Notes under the pieces: generated by a model
Told to the model about the DNA's origin: nothing
The model's input: the letters and a program-made list of their open reading frames with translations, nothing else
The model's database searches: none
In this document: positions 12,711-27,880 of the stretch, in pieces
Layout: every line of letters starts with the position of its first letter
Position numbering within the stretch: the stretch's first letter is position 1
Assembly: GCA_013398175.1 (NCBI GenBank)
Contig: VZRZ01000215.1
Span: 1,201,306 to 1,265,305, forward strand
Length of the DNA stretch: 64,000 nucleotides
Reading direction: 5' to 3'
Source of the DNA: Climacteris rufus
Lineage: Eukaryota > Chordata > Aves > Passeriformes > Climacteridae
Made by a program: the position numbers and the translations under genes

Positions 12711-15444
12711 ATGGTGGCACTGAGAGATTTTTGACATGCACTGTAACCTGGAAATCAAGTGGTAGCTGAGCTCTTATTTCATTTCTTGCAGTTTTTTTTT
12801 GTTTTCCTTTTTTTTGTTCCTGCGGTTCAGCAGCAAAAAATTCTGATTAAACATAGGGACTTCTTAATTGACTCAGATACTTCTACAGACCAGGGCATGT
12901 TCTGCATGTCTGTTCTGAGTTTCAAGCCAGCAATAGCAAATAAACCTTCTTTAAGTGATGTTAATTTCCTTCCCCTGTTGCATTTTGTAGAAGCCTGTTT
13001 TTATTTTCCAGGTTTAAAGAAAAGTAATTTCTGATCTCTGTTTTCAGAGTGTATGCAGACATCCTTTAGTTTATGGTTGCGTATTTCTTTCTGTAATATT
13101 CCTGCTCATTACTTTTGAGTGATGGCTTAGTGAAAGAAGTTGCTATACATCATAAAATCCAGTTCATGTGCTTTGAGAGTAACCATGAGTTACCTAATTT
13201 GGTTTATTTTGATTTAAGGAGAATACATAACATCATAAAATTGAGAGAAAAATATCCATTAGTCATTATGACAAATAAGTTATTTAATGAATAGTATAGA
13301 AAAAGCTTGGTTAAACCTTTATTCAGCTTGCTGGTGAAGTATGCATATTCTCCTTTTGGGATTTCATGTTTCATTGTCTCTTCATGCATCAGTAGTTTCC
13401 ACAATTCTGGTTTTAAATTATAAATCCCTCTTTAAGAAATGCTCACCATTTTAAGAATCAATCATTGCACTCTTCTTTTAATGAAAATCTGAGCAGATGT
13501 GTTAGTCTTCCATGTATATTGTTGAAGTGTCATGCACGTAAATGGTAATGCAAGTGTGTTCCATGTTTTGTTTTTAATTCCTTTATGTCTTAAGAATACA
13601 TTTTAGGGATGCATCCTGCTGCTTGTAGGTCATACAGCTACAAAGATACCCGGTCAACTGCATTCTTCATATTGTCAGTTGTAAAACTGAATTAGTTGCT
13701 GCATGCCCTTGTGAGGGGGAGGAAAAAAAAGGTTAAAAGTAGGGCTTATAATTTCAAAAATAAAGTAATGCAAGAATATATTTTCTAATATCATTTATTT
13801 AATGAATAAAAGATCTCTAAATTGGACCTTACAGATGGCATAGAAGATCAGTTAGTGTGCTCTCTATTTGCTAGTAAAATCATATTCTTCTGTCAGCTTG
13901 CATGAATTTAGCTTTTTTGGACAAGTTTCCTGTTCTCTGGATAGTGCACGTTACAAAAAATCCTGTCTAGAAGCAATAACTGTTGGATGTAGAGTGTCTG
14001 TGACTATAGCTAGAAAATGTAGTTTTGTAGCTCTGGTGAGCAGGTAGTTTATACATACAACTCTCTTGTCTTTTAATAAGAAACTGCACAGAGTTAATGA
14101 GCCTTTTAGAAAATATGCTGTTGTACGATTTCCTTTCTTGAAATAAATGTTTAGCAAATCCATGCTTTTAATAAATGGCTTGAATGTACAGGATAACGAA
14201 AGAAGTTTAAAAAAAAAACAACAAAAGGGGATTTCTTGAGCAATCAGAGATTAGTCATATTTGCCAACCTTCGTAAAGCAATAAGTATACACTAATTACA
14301 GACTGTCTGATCCTTTGCAGAGTAACTGAATAAATCCGAAACATATTTATTTGCCAATATTTGGAAATTCTGCTGAGAGAGGAAAAACATATCCCTGGTT
14401 GCATTATGTGGTTGTTTTCCCCAATACTGTATGAGCTTAAAATGTACTGTCTTTATGTTGTACAAACAAAACAGGTTCTTAATATCCTATAAGACTTTCA
14501 TACACAATAACATTTTTCTATCATTGTATTTTTAATGGGGAAGGGGAAATAGCATTTGAACATTTCCTGGTCTCAAATATAACAATATACTAATGCTTAA
14601 TATAAGTTGAATCTGATCTCTTGCCTTTTTTCTTCCAATTTTTAATTTGGTTAAATGTTGCTTATTCTGCATACCATAATAAGGAACAGGTCTTACCTCC
14701 ACTAAAGATTTGGTAAATTCTCGATGCAGGTGAAGCAGTTCCAGGTTGGAGGGATTCATTTTGTTCACTTGTTAGCAGAGTAGAAGGGAAAGAGGGTAAT
14801 AAGCATATCTTCAAAAAATGACCTTAATGAAAATTTGTGCCTGTACTGTGCCATTGTTTCAGCATACTGCTAATGTATACAACTGCTTTAGTTCTGGTTT
14901 ACAGGCTGCTGCAGTCTCCCACTCTTCCTACGGTAGAATCAATAAGCATCTGAAAATACATAATGAAAGTAATTTAACATACTGAAGGCTTCTTGTCTCC
15001 AGAGACACCAGTGCGATTCAGGCTTTCTAAAAAAGAAGAGCAGTGCTTGTGAGAGGAGAGCTTGCGATGGGCAGCTTTTGCAGAATGACAGCCTACCTTG
15101 TCGCTTCTCCTCACTGCAGAGAGATGCAGTGCATTCACTAATTTTGATTGGTCAGTGATGTTGGGCTTAAATTGTGCTTCATATATGGGATTGATGCCCT
15201 CCCTTCCCCCAATTTATATAAGGATTCTTTTATAAAAGGACTAAATTTACAAATGATTTATGAATTCTGGAATATATTAAGGGTATGCCTGTTTTATTTT
15301 TACCTTTTCGCTCTTTACTTTGTGTACACTGGAAACCACATGGCACTGAAAAAAAAGAGGGATTAAACGTTTATTACTTAAAAAGCTTCCAACAATCTAT
15401 ATTTGAATTTGCCTACTTTCCATTTCTGAGCCTTTTTGGTGTTT

Positions 15445-15510
15445 GCTTTTTTTGTTTGATTTTTTTTGTTTGTTTGTTTGTTTGTTTTGGTTAGTTGGTT
15501 GGTTTTTCTT
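15445..15510. repeat. T-rich (TTTG)n simple repeat
   Basis: A run of tttg units centred at 15465-15490, grading into ttagttggttgg. Simple-sequence DNA. Confidence 0.9.
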
Positions 15511-16211
15511 GTCCTAAGAACATTCTGAAATAATACTGCCTCTTTAAGCCATGCTCAATTTCACCTTACATGTTTACATGCAAGTGGTCATCTAGGTCTT
15601 GTATGCAATAAATTAGATTCAGGACAGCTTGGTACTCACATGTATATTAGGAAAATTTATCTTAGGATTCACAGAAATTATCCAGCCCCTTACAATGATT
15701 TGATAATTCAGTTAATTAATGATCAGAGAAGAATGATTTTTAGGATCCATCACCATGGACAATATATGTATAGTTGTGGAGGTTATTAATTTTGTTGAAA
15801 TGTAAGCTTCTAAAAAAACTTGCATGTTCCACATGAATTTTGCTAGACACTTTGCAGGTTTTTTGTAAGGATGTCTTTCTTGCATGATGTTCTTGACCTT
15901 CACTTCGCAAGGGGTGTCTTCATTTTCACTTCTTGCTTTGTAACTTATTTCTGAGTCTGTTCTATCAGTATAAGCAACACTCACAACCACATAATGAGAA
16001 GTGTGGCACCAGATCTGTTTTAGTTAGTACCAGTGCTAGATAAACCTTGGAAATAAATGAAGTATAAACCCCAAAATAATATTTTTTAAAAATCGGCTTG
16101 CTGAAACAAGTAGTTTAAGAATATCTGAGTATAAAATATCCTGTGGGTAGTTTTTAATCTCAGATGAGTGTGGGGTTTTTTTCCCCCTGTGATATAAAAG
16201 ATTTTTAAGTG

Positions 16212-16228
16212 TTTTTTTTTTTTTTTTT
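16212..16228. repeat. Poly-T tract (17 T)
   Basis: Longest uninterrupted homopolymer noticed. Comparable tracts occur at 56553-56567 and 63311-63325 (T15), 7425-7438 (A14) and 60737-60749 (A13). None sits after a recognisable retrocopy. Confidence 0.9.
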
Positions 16229-19200
16229 AAGTTGGATAAAGTACTAAATGTTAAAACAGAGTTCTTACATAAGTAACCATATTAAGATGGCAGTTTGGGT
16301 TGTATTTTGTTGGGATCCTTTGTTTTTAAGTTGCTAATGGAAATATAAAATGCAGTTGTGTAACTCAGATGTCTTTATTTTTTCTCTTTTTATTTCAGAT
16401 AGATGTCTGATATATTATTTACCTTTAGGTAACAGCATACTTTATTTGTTTTTTTAAATGGCTGCATATCCATCTAGCATGTTTCTGGTTCCGTACACTT
16501 TGACATTCAGAAAATATGTAAATAAAGATCACAGAAACTTTGAACAAAGATCAGTAGGTACCAGCTGGCTGTGCTGAGTAGCAACTGATTGAGCCCTTTG
16601 AGCTGTCTCTGTATCATCTGCCTCCCAAGAGCTTGAAACCGGTGATACCAGCATAGCTCTTAAGGGTGATGTGATAAAGAGGATTCCTGAAATGAAAGCA
16701 TAAATACTAATATATTAAAGAGATTTACTTGCTTCACTTTCAGTATGACTAAGGATAAGTAAGGAAGCCTGTCTAAATTTGAACAGATGAATCTCCATCT
16801 CCCTTTCTAATTCTTCAGTGTGTGCCTGAACAAAGATGGAGGTATTGGATGAGCTGTAATGTTAGAAAAAGATGTACACACGGAGGAAAATCGTAACAGG
16901 ATTTTGTATATAGCGTGAATATATGGTTCAAATGCAGGCAAAAGGGTCACAAAAGACTACCTATATCACAGGAGGTGATATTGGCAGAAGTTTGATCTGC
17001 AAAAAGTGTTTGAGAGGAATGATAAGGAGCTGAGTTGTGAACATATATTAAGCTTAAGTTTTCTGGAGAGAAAATCAGGAAAAGAAGCAGTACCATATGG
17101 AGGCAATCAGGAGTAGGTGGATGGATAGACATGCTTATAAGCCATTGCTGTGCAGATGCTAGTTAAGATGGTGTGAACAGATGACATCATCCTCCAAGGG
17201 TAGATAGGGAAGAGTGGGCAAAAAGACCCATGTGCAGGCACCCAGCATAAACAGAAAGATGTGCTGTTCTTATACTTGTTTCTGTATCACTAAAGAATGG
17301 AAGAGAAAGAATTTGACTGTTATTTTGGCTTTTTGGGTAGTGAAAAGTGGTGTGGAAAGGTAACGAGAAGGTGGAAATACCAGGGAACAGCAGGAGTCCT
17401 AAACCAGAAGACTGATGGTGAAGGGGCTTAGGATTGAGAATGGCAACACAAGAGGAGAGGGAGATGCAGATGGTGACAGAGAATAGAACTGTGAAGGGTT
17501 GAGGCTGCTGGGTCTGATGTGGGGGAAAGAAATGCAGAGAGGTGGGAGCTTGAAGCAGAGTGGAGCTCTCAGAGTGGAGAGGGAGTAGAGGCATGTGCAT
17601 GTAAGGAGACACTGGGTGCAGATAATTGCAATTGCCATAGCTTACACCCCTGTAGTACTTCTAAATTCAATTCAGGAGTCATAACTGTATGTGAGAATAC
17701 GTTTTTCTGTTTTGCTGGGAGCGGGAAATCCAGAAATTTGGAAGTTGTAGTGTATTTCTTTGTCTCTTGTATTTTTTATCTACTGTCTTACTTTCTACAC
17801 AGAGGAAGTAATGTCCTAACACTGACTGTTACTGCATTTCCATACCTGAAAGTCAAAGCTCTGCTGTTGAGTTGATAAGATCACCCTCAATGTGGCTTCT
17901 TGCACTGCAGGATTTTAAATAAGCTTAGTTTGTTAAAAAGACTTGTTAGGCTCACAAGGTCTAGCAGGGCAAACGGAATACCCAATTATAATGGTTTTCT
18001 ATCAGAGTCCTTGGTTTTGGAGCATTAGCATTCTTTTATTTGTTTTAGGGTTTAACTTTACATAAACCTACTGCAGACTATTTTAACATCCAAATGTCAT
18101 GGTCCTTCATGAAGATCTTTATTGGCACAGTTGGGAGACTGTGTCTGCTCACTTCCCTTGTTCTCTCCGTTATTATTTTTTTAATTTTCTGCAATTATTT
18201 CTCCTGAATGCTTCAGCAACACTTTTTTCTTTCTGTTGCATGTCTTGTTTCCTAGTCTGAATCTTGCTCCTCATTTAGTGACTATTTAGAATTTTTCTTC
18301 TGGGTCTAAAAATGTCCTCTGTTCTCATATTTTCAAGAGACTTGAGATCCTAATTCATACAAGACTTTTAGTGCCAGATAATGTCTTTGGAGGTCAAGTT
18401 GTGTTAGAAAATGATTTTGGGGTGATTTTGGAGGTCATGCCCTGGGGTTGTTGTTCAGCATTATTTACATGGTGCATCTGCACAATTCCAGCTGGATGGG
18501 TCCTCTGTACCTTGCGCTTACCTACTCTGAACGGTGTGATGCCCAGTTCTAACCTAGCTCTTACGAATATTTTACGATTTGTATCTGTTCTAGCAGCTTG
18601 TGGTCCATATCTAAAATCTGTTTCTTACCTGGTATCTTGATTTCCTCAATAGTCAGTTGCAAAGAACTTTGTTAGAACGTTGTTGAAAATCCACTAACTT
18701 CTACAGTGTCAAGAGAAAATAAGCAGTGGATAACAGCTCTTTGGTCTGGGGAGTTGTACTGATGTGTCCTTGTTATGCTGAATTTGTAAATGACTTCTGC
18801 TTTACCTGATACTGAAATTACAGCTTGCTGGTCTGTATCATGCTGCAGCATGCTTTTATGTAAATCTAACTCCTGACCCATACACAAGTTCTAGTCATAG
18901 AGATTTTTATTATTAGTTAAGAGCGGTATGCTGAATAGATGACAACAATTCTGTTAGAATTTGTAGATAAGTACCATTCTGACTCAAATGGTAACATGGT
19001 CTTTTCTTTCTTTTGGCTTAAGTGCTTTATTCTCATTTCTTAAATCTATAGAGAATTGTTCTAAGGCTGTTACTCCTTTTCTGTAGTAAGGACTGACATC
19101 CATTTCCATTTTCCATTCAGTGTATTACTCTTAAAGATTATTTTCTCTTCTCTCTTATTGTTGATTGCAATATAGCTTGCTTTGTTTTGTTATTTTTATA

Positions 19201-22200
19201 ATGACTTATTTAGGTTGGGATCTGTGGGTTTTTTTCCACTTTTCTAACATTCATATTTCCCTTGACAGAAAACAGTCCTACACTTGGGACATTGTTGATC
19301 TAGGTTTCTCTATTGTAGAGTTACATCCATAGAAAAATCTGGATTTTTCAGATTAATTATATGTTGTTTCACTGTGCATCCTCATATATTTGCAAAGATG
19401 AAGACCTTTGGAAGCAACACAAAGATGAGTATTTTTAAATAGATAAAGAATAGATTACATGTAAATGATGTACATAATAGTATATGTATTTTACATTTTT
19501 TATAATTTTATATATATTGTGTATATATTCATTTTCAAGATGCAGAGTTAATGTTAGCATATCAGCTTAAGTAAAGAGAAATTAACTATTTTTGCTATAG
19601 AAAAAGAATGCCTTACAGGATTGATTTGGGTTTGTATAATTGTTAGGCATAGTAGCATTCCAGTAGCATTCCATGTTAGAACAACTGTTGACCTTTTCAG
19701 CACTGGGTGGGTCTGTACTCATGAGGAAATGTGTAAGTTTGAGAATGCCCTTTAGCTATTAATACCAAAAATGTATCTTCTTTTAGTTTTGTGCAATGAG
19801 GTGATACCAAAGAAGAATTGCAAAACCAGTGCTGATTATCACTCATATGTAGGGAAGGCATCCTTTTTGTATCATAACAATAAATTTGTATAAGTGGTAT
19901 AGCTAAGTCATGGTCCTAGTACATTATAGCACAATTATTTAAGCATTTTAATGAAAAGGAAAAAAAAAGGTAGTTATCCACAGGAGGGAAGTATGGCTGG
20001 TAAATTTAATTGTAGTTTGAATAAAATCAGTTTGACTCTGGATTTTCTCCATGGAGGTGGTTTGTCCTCTAGTGTAAACTTTCATAATGAATGGTACCGT
20101 ATCGTGCAGTAGTTTTTGGCAAAAGTTTAATTAGTGACTGTAAATTTTAAGGTATTTTTAAATTTTTCTTTAAAAATTGTAATATTGCTGTGAATTTAGT
20201 TTTTCCTTCATTACAATTGTGCTTTGACTACTCTGAGAACTTGAGAGTTTTCTGCTTTTGTAAAATATTCTTATTTTTAAGTTGGCCATTGCTACTGAAT
20301 TTTAGTGAGGTTTTTCATTATTATGGAAAGGCTTTTGGAGTTCAGACATAGTATCTTTAGTATTGCTTTGCACATAGAAAGAAAAAAGCCACCTGCTGGC
20401 ATTGTGGGAGCCTTGTGAAAGAAAGTGTGCCTGGAAGAATGTTCACTCCCAAAGTTGGAGACTAGTTTGGCACAGTAGCTGCAATGTGCTGGAGCTGGAG
20501 TCCTCATGCAGTGTGGCTGTAGAGTGAGGAAATCCTTGTGAAAGCCTTGTGCTTGGAAGTCCCATGGGGTTGCTTACCTTGCTTTCATGAAGATATTTTG
20601 TATGTTGGAAGAAGTTTTTGGTGCTATTCCCCGCTGCTGGGTGGTTGTGTTGCCCAGCACCCCCAAGTCCCAGCTCCTGGCAGCTCTGTGCTGGTGCATT
20701 GCACAGCAGCAGCAGTGTAGATGTGGGTTTCTCAGAAAATCAGAAGTAGTATGATTAGGGCTAATTCATATCTGTGAAATACTTTGCCACGTTAGAAAAT
20801 TTCAGGATATGTAGTTGTAGAAGCCTACCACCTGCCAGTACTTCAGTGCTCTTCAGAACCTTTGGCTTTATACATTCTGATCTTTTTAGAGTATGCTCAC
20901 AGCAAGTAATATGTCTGTCCTGGAAATTCCCTGCTCAAGTGCTTCTATGCTTCCCCTAAATAAGGATCAACAGGTTTTGAGATTCTATTTTGTTGGTTTT
21001 GATATGTACCAACAACATCCAAATCCAAAGGTCAAGAGACAGTAACTACAAAGATTAGCAACCACTCATACTTGGTTTCTAAATCCTTTGCTATAACCAG
21101 TTTGCCTGATGTTTCTGAGTTTTGACATTGAATGCAAATGAACGATATATACACTGACAAAGTTTTTGTAGGGATGTTAGCCAAGCCAAATCCACAGCCT
21201 TTCCATAGGCCACACTGGACCCAGACTGGGACCCCACGGGTGTACAGGAATCACCTGGGTTCCTTCCACCCCTGCTGAGAGTACACTGGAGAACACATTT
21301 CCATCTAAATATTAGACATAACAAAATCTGATAAAATGTTACAGACCCCCAGGATGTCACTCTAGTTTATTTCCACCCATGTTACCCTTCTCTGTACTCC
21401 CACGGTTTCTGCTCACTGGTTACAGTGCATTGGAGCAGGAGGCAGCTGAACTTAACGTGCAGGGTTTAAACTCCAGGATCTGGTTCAGGATTCTCTATCA
21501 GATACCCTCGTTGTGCAAGTCATGCCTAGCTGAGCATGTGGGATGGGCAGCAGCAGGAGCAGCACTGGCTGCCCCATTAAAACCCCTGATGCAGGAGTTT
21601 GGTTACACACCTTGCTGCTGTAATGTCCTTTAAGTGGAATTGCTAATTTAAAACAAAATGAGGAAACAGGAGGATTTTCTCCAGAGTTGTTTATTCATCA
21701 GAGATCTTGGATAGACTTTGTTTCTAGTAATTTTGTAAAATAGGAAGGCAGTGCCGTTTTCTCTTAATTAAGACAAAGTGTTCACATGGCGTGCTTTATA
21801 ATGAGCATTCTTCTAGCTGAAATTAAGAGATGAGTCTTAGTATCTTAATTGCCCTGTAAGTAAAGAGCGAACACAACATGAATAGGTATTACCTCTCATG
21901 TCCCCTTAATTTTGTTAAGATCATCTACGGTGTAAGGGTTACCACCAGCGTGACTTTGTATGCGTCAGTCTCGCTCAGGAAGCCCCTTGGCTGATTGGGT
22001 TTGGAAGCACTACAAAAAGTGTGAAAAGGATCCAATAGGCTTACTACCCTGAAAATCAAAGTTCAGTGACCACACAGTAGCTCTGCATGGGACAATAGCA
22101 TACTTTGCCTTCTTCAGAGAACAAAATAAAACCTAGGGGCGGTGGTTAGATCCCCTGCCCTGTTGTGAATGACTGATACAAGCAGTTGAAACCATGTCAG

Positions 22201-25200
22201 CCTCTGTGTGCAGTTCAAATGTAGGAAGTCATTCACGTCAGTCTGACAGTGGTGATACTCTAAAAATTAAGTTTTCAGAATCTGAAAAATTACATGCAGA
22301 TTGTTTTCTTGTCTGATTTTTTAAATGATAAATTACTCTGTTGTCCCCTCTTTGCCGCCTTGGTTCTTCAATTGTTTTACAAGGTTGTTCAGGGAAAGTG
22401 ATAGAAAATCTGTTTATGTAGTGCCATAAAAAGAAGTGCCATGTGAGAGAAGTTTAAAAGTCCTAAGCTATAAAGATAAATGCATAATAATATGGAAATT
22501 GAACTAAGTTAGTGCAGTGTGTTGGCTTCACATTTCCTCTGCTAAAAAAATATTCGTTTGATTGATGTGCATGTTGATCTAAATTTAGATTTGTGTTGGT
22601 ATCATATTCAGTTTATTTTCTTTCTTCCTCTGTTGTTTGGGTTCAGTCATTTTCATAATTTGTATCCGTAATACAGTTGATTTTATTTTTATTGATTATT
22701 GAAAAACACACCTTACTTTCTTAACTGGATAAATGGAAGAGAAACATAAACCCCTTCATATTTTCTGGGTTTTTAAAAAACATATATTGTAGCTCTAGAA
22801 TCTAAAATAAATACCTAAACTGTGTTAAAATGCATGCATACACATGCATATGAAGAACTAATTTTGTCTATGAAGCTTTCAAATATCAAGGATTTTTGTG
22901 CCTAAACCATAGTTTCAGTTTCTTTCCATCTTCTAAAGTATTTTTAACCTCACTGCATAATTGTTGTCTTTGAAATCACTTACTGTAATACTGAGGCAAA
23001 CCACAGCTTGTATGAAAAATGCTTTCATTTGCTGTTTTTTGGGAGAAGGCTGAGAGCAGTGGTGTCGGTGGTATGTCTGAGGAAGGGAATGATATTTTGT
23101 TTTGTATATGGTTGATGCCTGGAGGTGGCTTTGCAGTCATTAGGCTTGAAGCCTAAGTTTTATTTTACTAATAAAATCTTGAGAAATTTGAAACGGTTGT
23201 TCGAGACATTTTTGTTACACTGATGGATGATGAGAAAATACAGGTTTATGGAGAAAAAGCTTGTCAAATTCTACAACAGCCTTCCCTGATGATCTATGTA
23301 ATCAATTAAAACATATAGGTAGAATAAGTTGCAGTGATAGGAACTATGAAGTGTAGTTGGAGGAGGAAAAAGGAAAAACATTATGTGCATCATTTCTGGT
23401 ACCTTTCAAAGTGAGAAGTTTCACTATTACTAGATAAGCTAGCAGCTCTGCAAATTGATACCTTGGGTTAGGAGCTCCTGCAGGAAATGTGGAAGACAGG
23501 ATAGCAACAGCAACAACCCATCAACAGGGAAAGCATGTGAGTTATTACATACTGGCTGCCTGTTACCACTCTGTCTTTCTAAAAGAGAAATTACTGTTCT
23601 GACACAAGTAAAGGTCTTTTCTAGTTCTCATTCTTCCCACACTAGATATGGTACCTAGTGAGAAATTATTCCCCCTGAGAGACAGCTGGATATGGAGACC
23701 ATTATTTTATTTTATTAATGAAGCAAATTAGTTTTAATGCGAGGGAAGAATGGAAGGAAAGGAGAGCCTGCCCTTTGAAAGTGGTTACTATATTAAGCTT
23801 GCTTGTGGTTAGGTTGAAAATGTTTTTCTTTGAAGTTGTTTTACGTTGTAATACCTGTTCTGCTGCCTTGCTGTTGGAGGAAGAGGAAAGCTCAGACAAC
23901 CCTTTCGGTTCCCTGCCAGGGCAGTTGGGTTTTTCTCCCCTGCAAATTTTTTTGTGTATTCTTCAGAAACCAGGGTTTTTTTGCCACCATCAAAAAATTC
24001 TAGGCATCTGCCTGTTTATTGGACTCTTGCTAATACCCTGTTTAACACTCCCATTCCAAAATCTTTAAGCTGGCCTTATCACAATAAGCAATACAGGTCC
24101 AGGGTAGAATACTTCAACAGGGATTTTCCAGTGGTGTTTGAGTGCATCTGTGTGTAAGGACTTGGTGGCTCTTTGGACTTTCATTTAAGTGCATACCTTG
24201 ATAAATGTACAGGCTGTGATGATAGCAAGTAGTTAAGAGAGTTTGTGAGAGTATAAAAGCCACTCTCAGTAATCTTGAAGCCTGTAGGCAGACCAGCTAT
24301 TACAGTGTGCTTTGGGGCAATAAAGATTGATATTAGGCACAGAAATTTTAGTTTGTATTCAGTACCATTAATATAGAGCAAATTTATATGGACAGTTAGA
24401 GATAGTATGGATTATCACTTAAACTAAGGATTTTAGCTGCTGTGCAATGTCCATGACCACAATGCCTGAGCATCCTGTATCTGCTTTATAGTTTCTCTTC
24501 ACATTATTCTGTTTTGTAGAAAAACAGTTTGGTTATGTCCTATATGCCTAGGGCAGATCTGAAAAGTCTGTCTCTATTTCAGTAATCTGTCCAGTTTGTA
24601 TAATATAAGACCAATTTATTTTTGAAGAATGCACGGACTGTAGAAATTTTCCATGCTTATTCTCTTTGCAGGCCTTTAAGCACATATTTTTATGTCTAGC
24701 TAGATTTGACAAAGAAAGTTAGAGCCAAGGCAGTGCTTTGGAGTAATAAAGAGAGAATTGAGGTCTGAGTGGAAAAAATAGTTAATGTATCTATCTCTCA
24801 AGACATTAATTTATTTTTTTCTAAGGTAAAGTAATGTACTGGCAAAGCCAGAATATAAATTATTTCTTTCACTAACTTTATTTCTATCTAAATTGCTTTA
24901 AGCCCTCAACTGCATTGGAAGAGGGGTGGGGGAGCAAAAGAAACCTTCAGAACATGCAAATAATTAATGAGATTTTAAAAAACGTATTGATGAAACACTA
25001 TAGAACTCTTTACTTCATCATCCAGCTTTTCAAAATTAAACACCTCCCCCATCCCTAAGGAAACCGGTCTTGCAGCATGCATAGAAGATTATTAAACACA
25101 GGGCAAAAATACTGAACCGTGTTTGGAGAATATTTCACCTGGATTTTGACATTGAGGAGTTGTTGCTTCCAACATGAGCTAGGAAGTTAAATTAAGTGTA

Positions 25201-27689
25201 AAGATGCTTCATAAATAAAACCTATAAACAGGCAGTACCATGCAGTTTAACAAGTTAAACCGATCGATATTATGAATAGAACAAACTGGTTATAATGCTT
25301 TTATGTGTGGTGCTTTGAGTTGTGCCATACTGAAAAAAAGAGTTGTCATGAATATATTAGGTGCCTTGTATTGGTGCATTTCTCCTTCTCTTATCCTTGC
25401 CAACAAAACGTGTATCTTACGTGTGTGTGATGTGGCAGAAGGAAGAAGAAAAGACGCCTGTTTAGGATGAGCCAGGCGTGGAGTTAGTGGCATGAATATT
25501 TGATGAGAACTAAAGGAGTCACACGCAAGGACAGGGAAATTGTGAGAATTGCTGCAAGGGTGACTGAGCTGCTCTTCAGATTTATTTATATAGACTTTCT
25601 TCTTTTTCTTAATGATCTTTTGCTATAAATAGAGAATGTTGAGTGTTGAATTTCATGGTCGCTTTTGTATGAAGCTGTCAAGAGCTTGACTTGTAAACCT
25701 TGCTTTAAGTTTTGGGGATTTGGAAAAAATTCTTCAGCAATATCAATGTTTCTTCACTTTGGTACCACAATATAATTGTGTTGGGTACAATTGCCATGTA
25801 TGGCAATTTGCTGGATGGCATCCTATGATCAGCTGGGCACAAAATTGCCTTGAGTAGATTTGATCCACAACACAAAGGAATGAGAATGGAAATGGGATTG
25901 ATCCCAAAAATTGCATGGACCAGCAGCTGCAGAGGGAACTGTGGGCTGTAGAGAGTCCACATAAAATTGCTAATCTGTAATTTTAAATCTTTGTTTAAAT
26001 CTGTGATTACGATGCAGAGTTTATTTTTCTCTTTCTGTGCTTGCCTGAAAGCATCTATATTTTCAAAGTATGTTTGAAGATTGCTGAGAGCTGCTAGATG
26101 TAGATACTGAAGAAATGAATTCACCAAATCACTAATCTTTTAAATTTTTTAGATTCTTTTTAGAAATACATCCAGCTGATATGATTTAATATTCTGGTTT
26201 TGTGCAGAGTCTTGGCTAATGCATCTGTTAAATGAATGAATAAATAAATGGAAAGAAATGCAGTTTTAATTCTGGCAAAACCTATTTTTATTTTTTGCCT
26301 GTAAAATTGGCAGCAATATTCTACTCTGGAATGGCATTATTGGTTACTGACATAGTGGAATAATAGTAGCAGTTAGAAATAAATGTGAATGTCACTGAGT
26401 TTTATAGCTTGAGCTTTTATTATTTTTAAGTAATTTTAGCACCTGCAAAATAACGCAAGATGCTGGTTTCTCTTTTGACAAATATTACACATTCACAGAT
26501 TACTGTATAGCTTCCAATTTTCACTGATTACTATTATCTAGTAAGTGTTTGCTAGATATCAAAGCAGTGAACAATATGAGCAGGTCACAGATTGGGCTAG
26601 CCTGTTCTTTGACAGAGCCTTAAGAAAGCAGCCAGGCAGCTACTGTTTTACCCTCTGAACAGAAAATGTATGCTTTGGACTGCCTTTTGGCTTTTGAATT
26701 CCTACTGAGTCAGTAATTCATTTATTTGTTTTGATATTTGAATGATATTTGAACTTTAAATGAGGAAATTCTGTTATGCTGCTTCTGGGAGAAGAAAATT
26801 GTGTCCAAATAGTTTTAATTGCAGTACCCAGCTCTTTGCTGTTTAGTTTAACTGATAAATACAGGGCTGCTGAAAATGCCTGCTGTGCCGTCCACCCAAG
26901 GCAATGCTCAGCTCTGTTCCAGATCCTCTACCAAACCTGGGATTTTGGGGTGCTGACTCAGCTGGCACAGGAGAGCTCTTGTTGCTCTTGAGGAAATCTG
27001 TGATTGCCTGGATTCCAAGTGCTGCCAGCACTGCCCCTGCCCAGCAACGCTCCCGGGGAGCCTGACGTGTTCAGCTGAACACTGTGAGCGGAGGACACAG
27101 GAGCTGGATAGCTACCATAGCTATAGTTGGTGTGAATGTGTGTATGGATGTAAAAAGTGCATACAAATGGTTATAAAAATTACTTAATTCTGAGAAGTTC
27201 TATGAATTACACTCTCTCTGGCAGCAAAACCAGTAGAATTGTTGCATTCTTCAAATGGACGTTCTCCAATGCATAGTGCGTTGTCCAAAGTGGAATCCTG
27301 CTGCCAAGAAAGAATGCTGAATTTGAGGTCATGTACCCTTAGCCCAGAGGCCTTCCAAAATAACCTTTGTTTCCAAGGATGGGCCTGCTGCAATAGCAAA
27401 ATAAAAATCAGTTCAAGCTGTAGTTTGAATGGACATTTTGACCCTGGTTTTATTAATTTTCACAATGGAGATAGTTTTTTACCCTCTATTCCATTTGACA
27501 AAGTTTTTCTTTCAACATTTTTCTGCTTAAAAGTATCAGAAGTAGTATCATTATCTGTGTGGGGATTGGGAAGGAGAAAAGACAGACGTAGAACTATTTA
27601 AAATAGCAATCTCTGATAAAATTTAGATTTTTGTACAAATGAAGTAATAGCATTCCTGTCTTCTTTTATACTTTTAATCTGAAATAGTA

Positions 27690-27880
27690 TCTTAGAATTA
27701 TTAAGGTCGGCAAAGACCTTCAAGATCATCAACTTCAAACTTTGACTGAACACCACGATGACAACTAAAGCACAGCACAATGGCTGAGCACTTCCAGGGA
27801 TTGTGACTTTACCACCTCCCTCAGCAGCCTGTTCCAATGCCTGATCACCCTTTCAGTGAAGAAATTCTTCACCATTTGGG
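27690..27880 (-). mobile_element. CR1 LINE fragment, strongly diverged
   Basis: The + strand shows CR1 antisense hallmarks: ttaaggtcggcaaagacctt, caagatcatcaacttcaaac, then cacttccagggattgtgact, ccacctccctcagcagcctg and ttccaatgcctgatcaccc followed by tttcagtgaagaaattcttc. Small deletions and many substitutions show an old insertion. Only about 190 bp of the 3' untranslated region and extreme ORF2 end remain, and the right boundary fades out. Confidence 0.88.

Larger units (their letters stand above)
12711..27689. other. Intronic DNA, no gene or clear transposon seen
   Basis: About 15 kb of AT-rich sequence. Only short chance frames and simple repeats (15445-15510, 16212-16228) were found. 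Isolated GC-richer patches at about 20460-20720 and 26880-27080 have no recognised identity. Confidence 0.6.

Noticed and set aside
17187..17612. 141-codon - strand frame rich in Ser, Leu and Pro
   Set aside because: It arises from a purine-rich + strand segment; no family match and no gene context.
25705..26127. 140-codon - strand frame
   Set aside because: No recognised domain or motif. A decayed endogenous element is possible, but I could not support it from the sequence alone.
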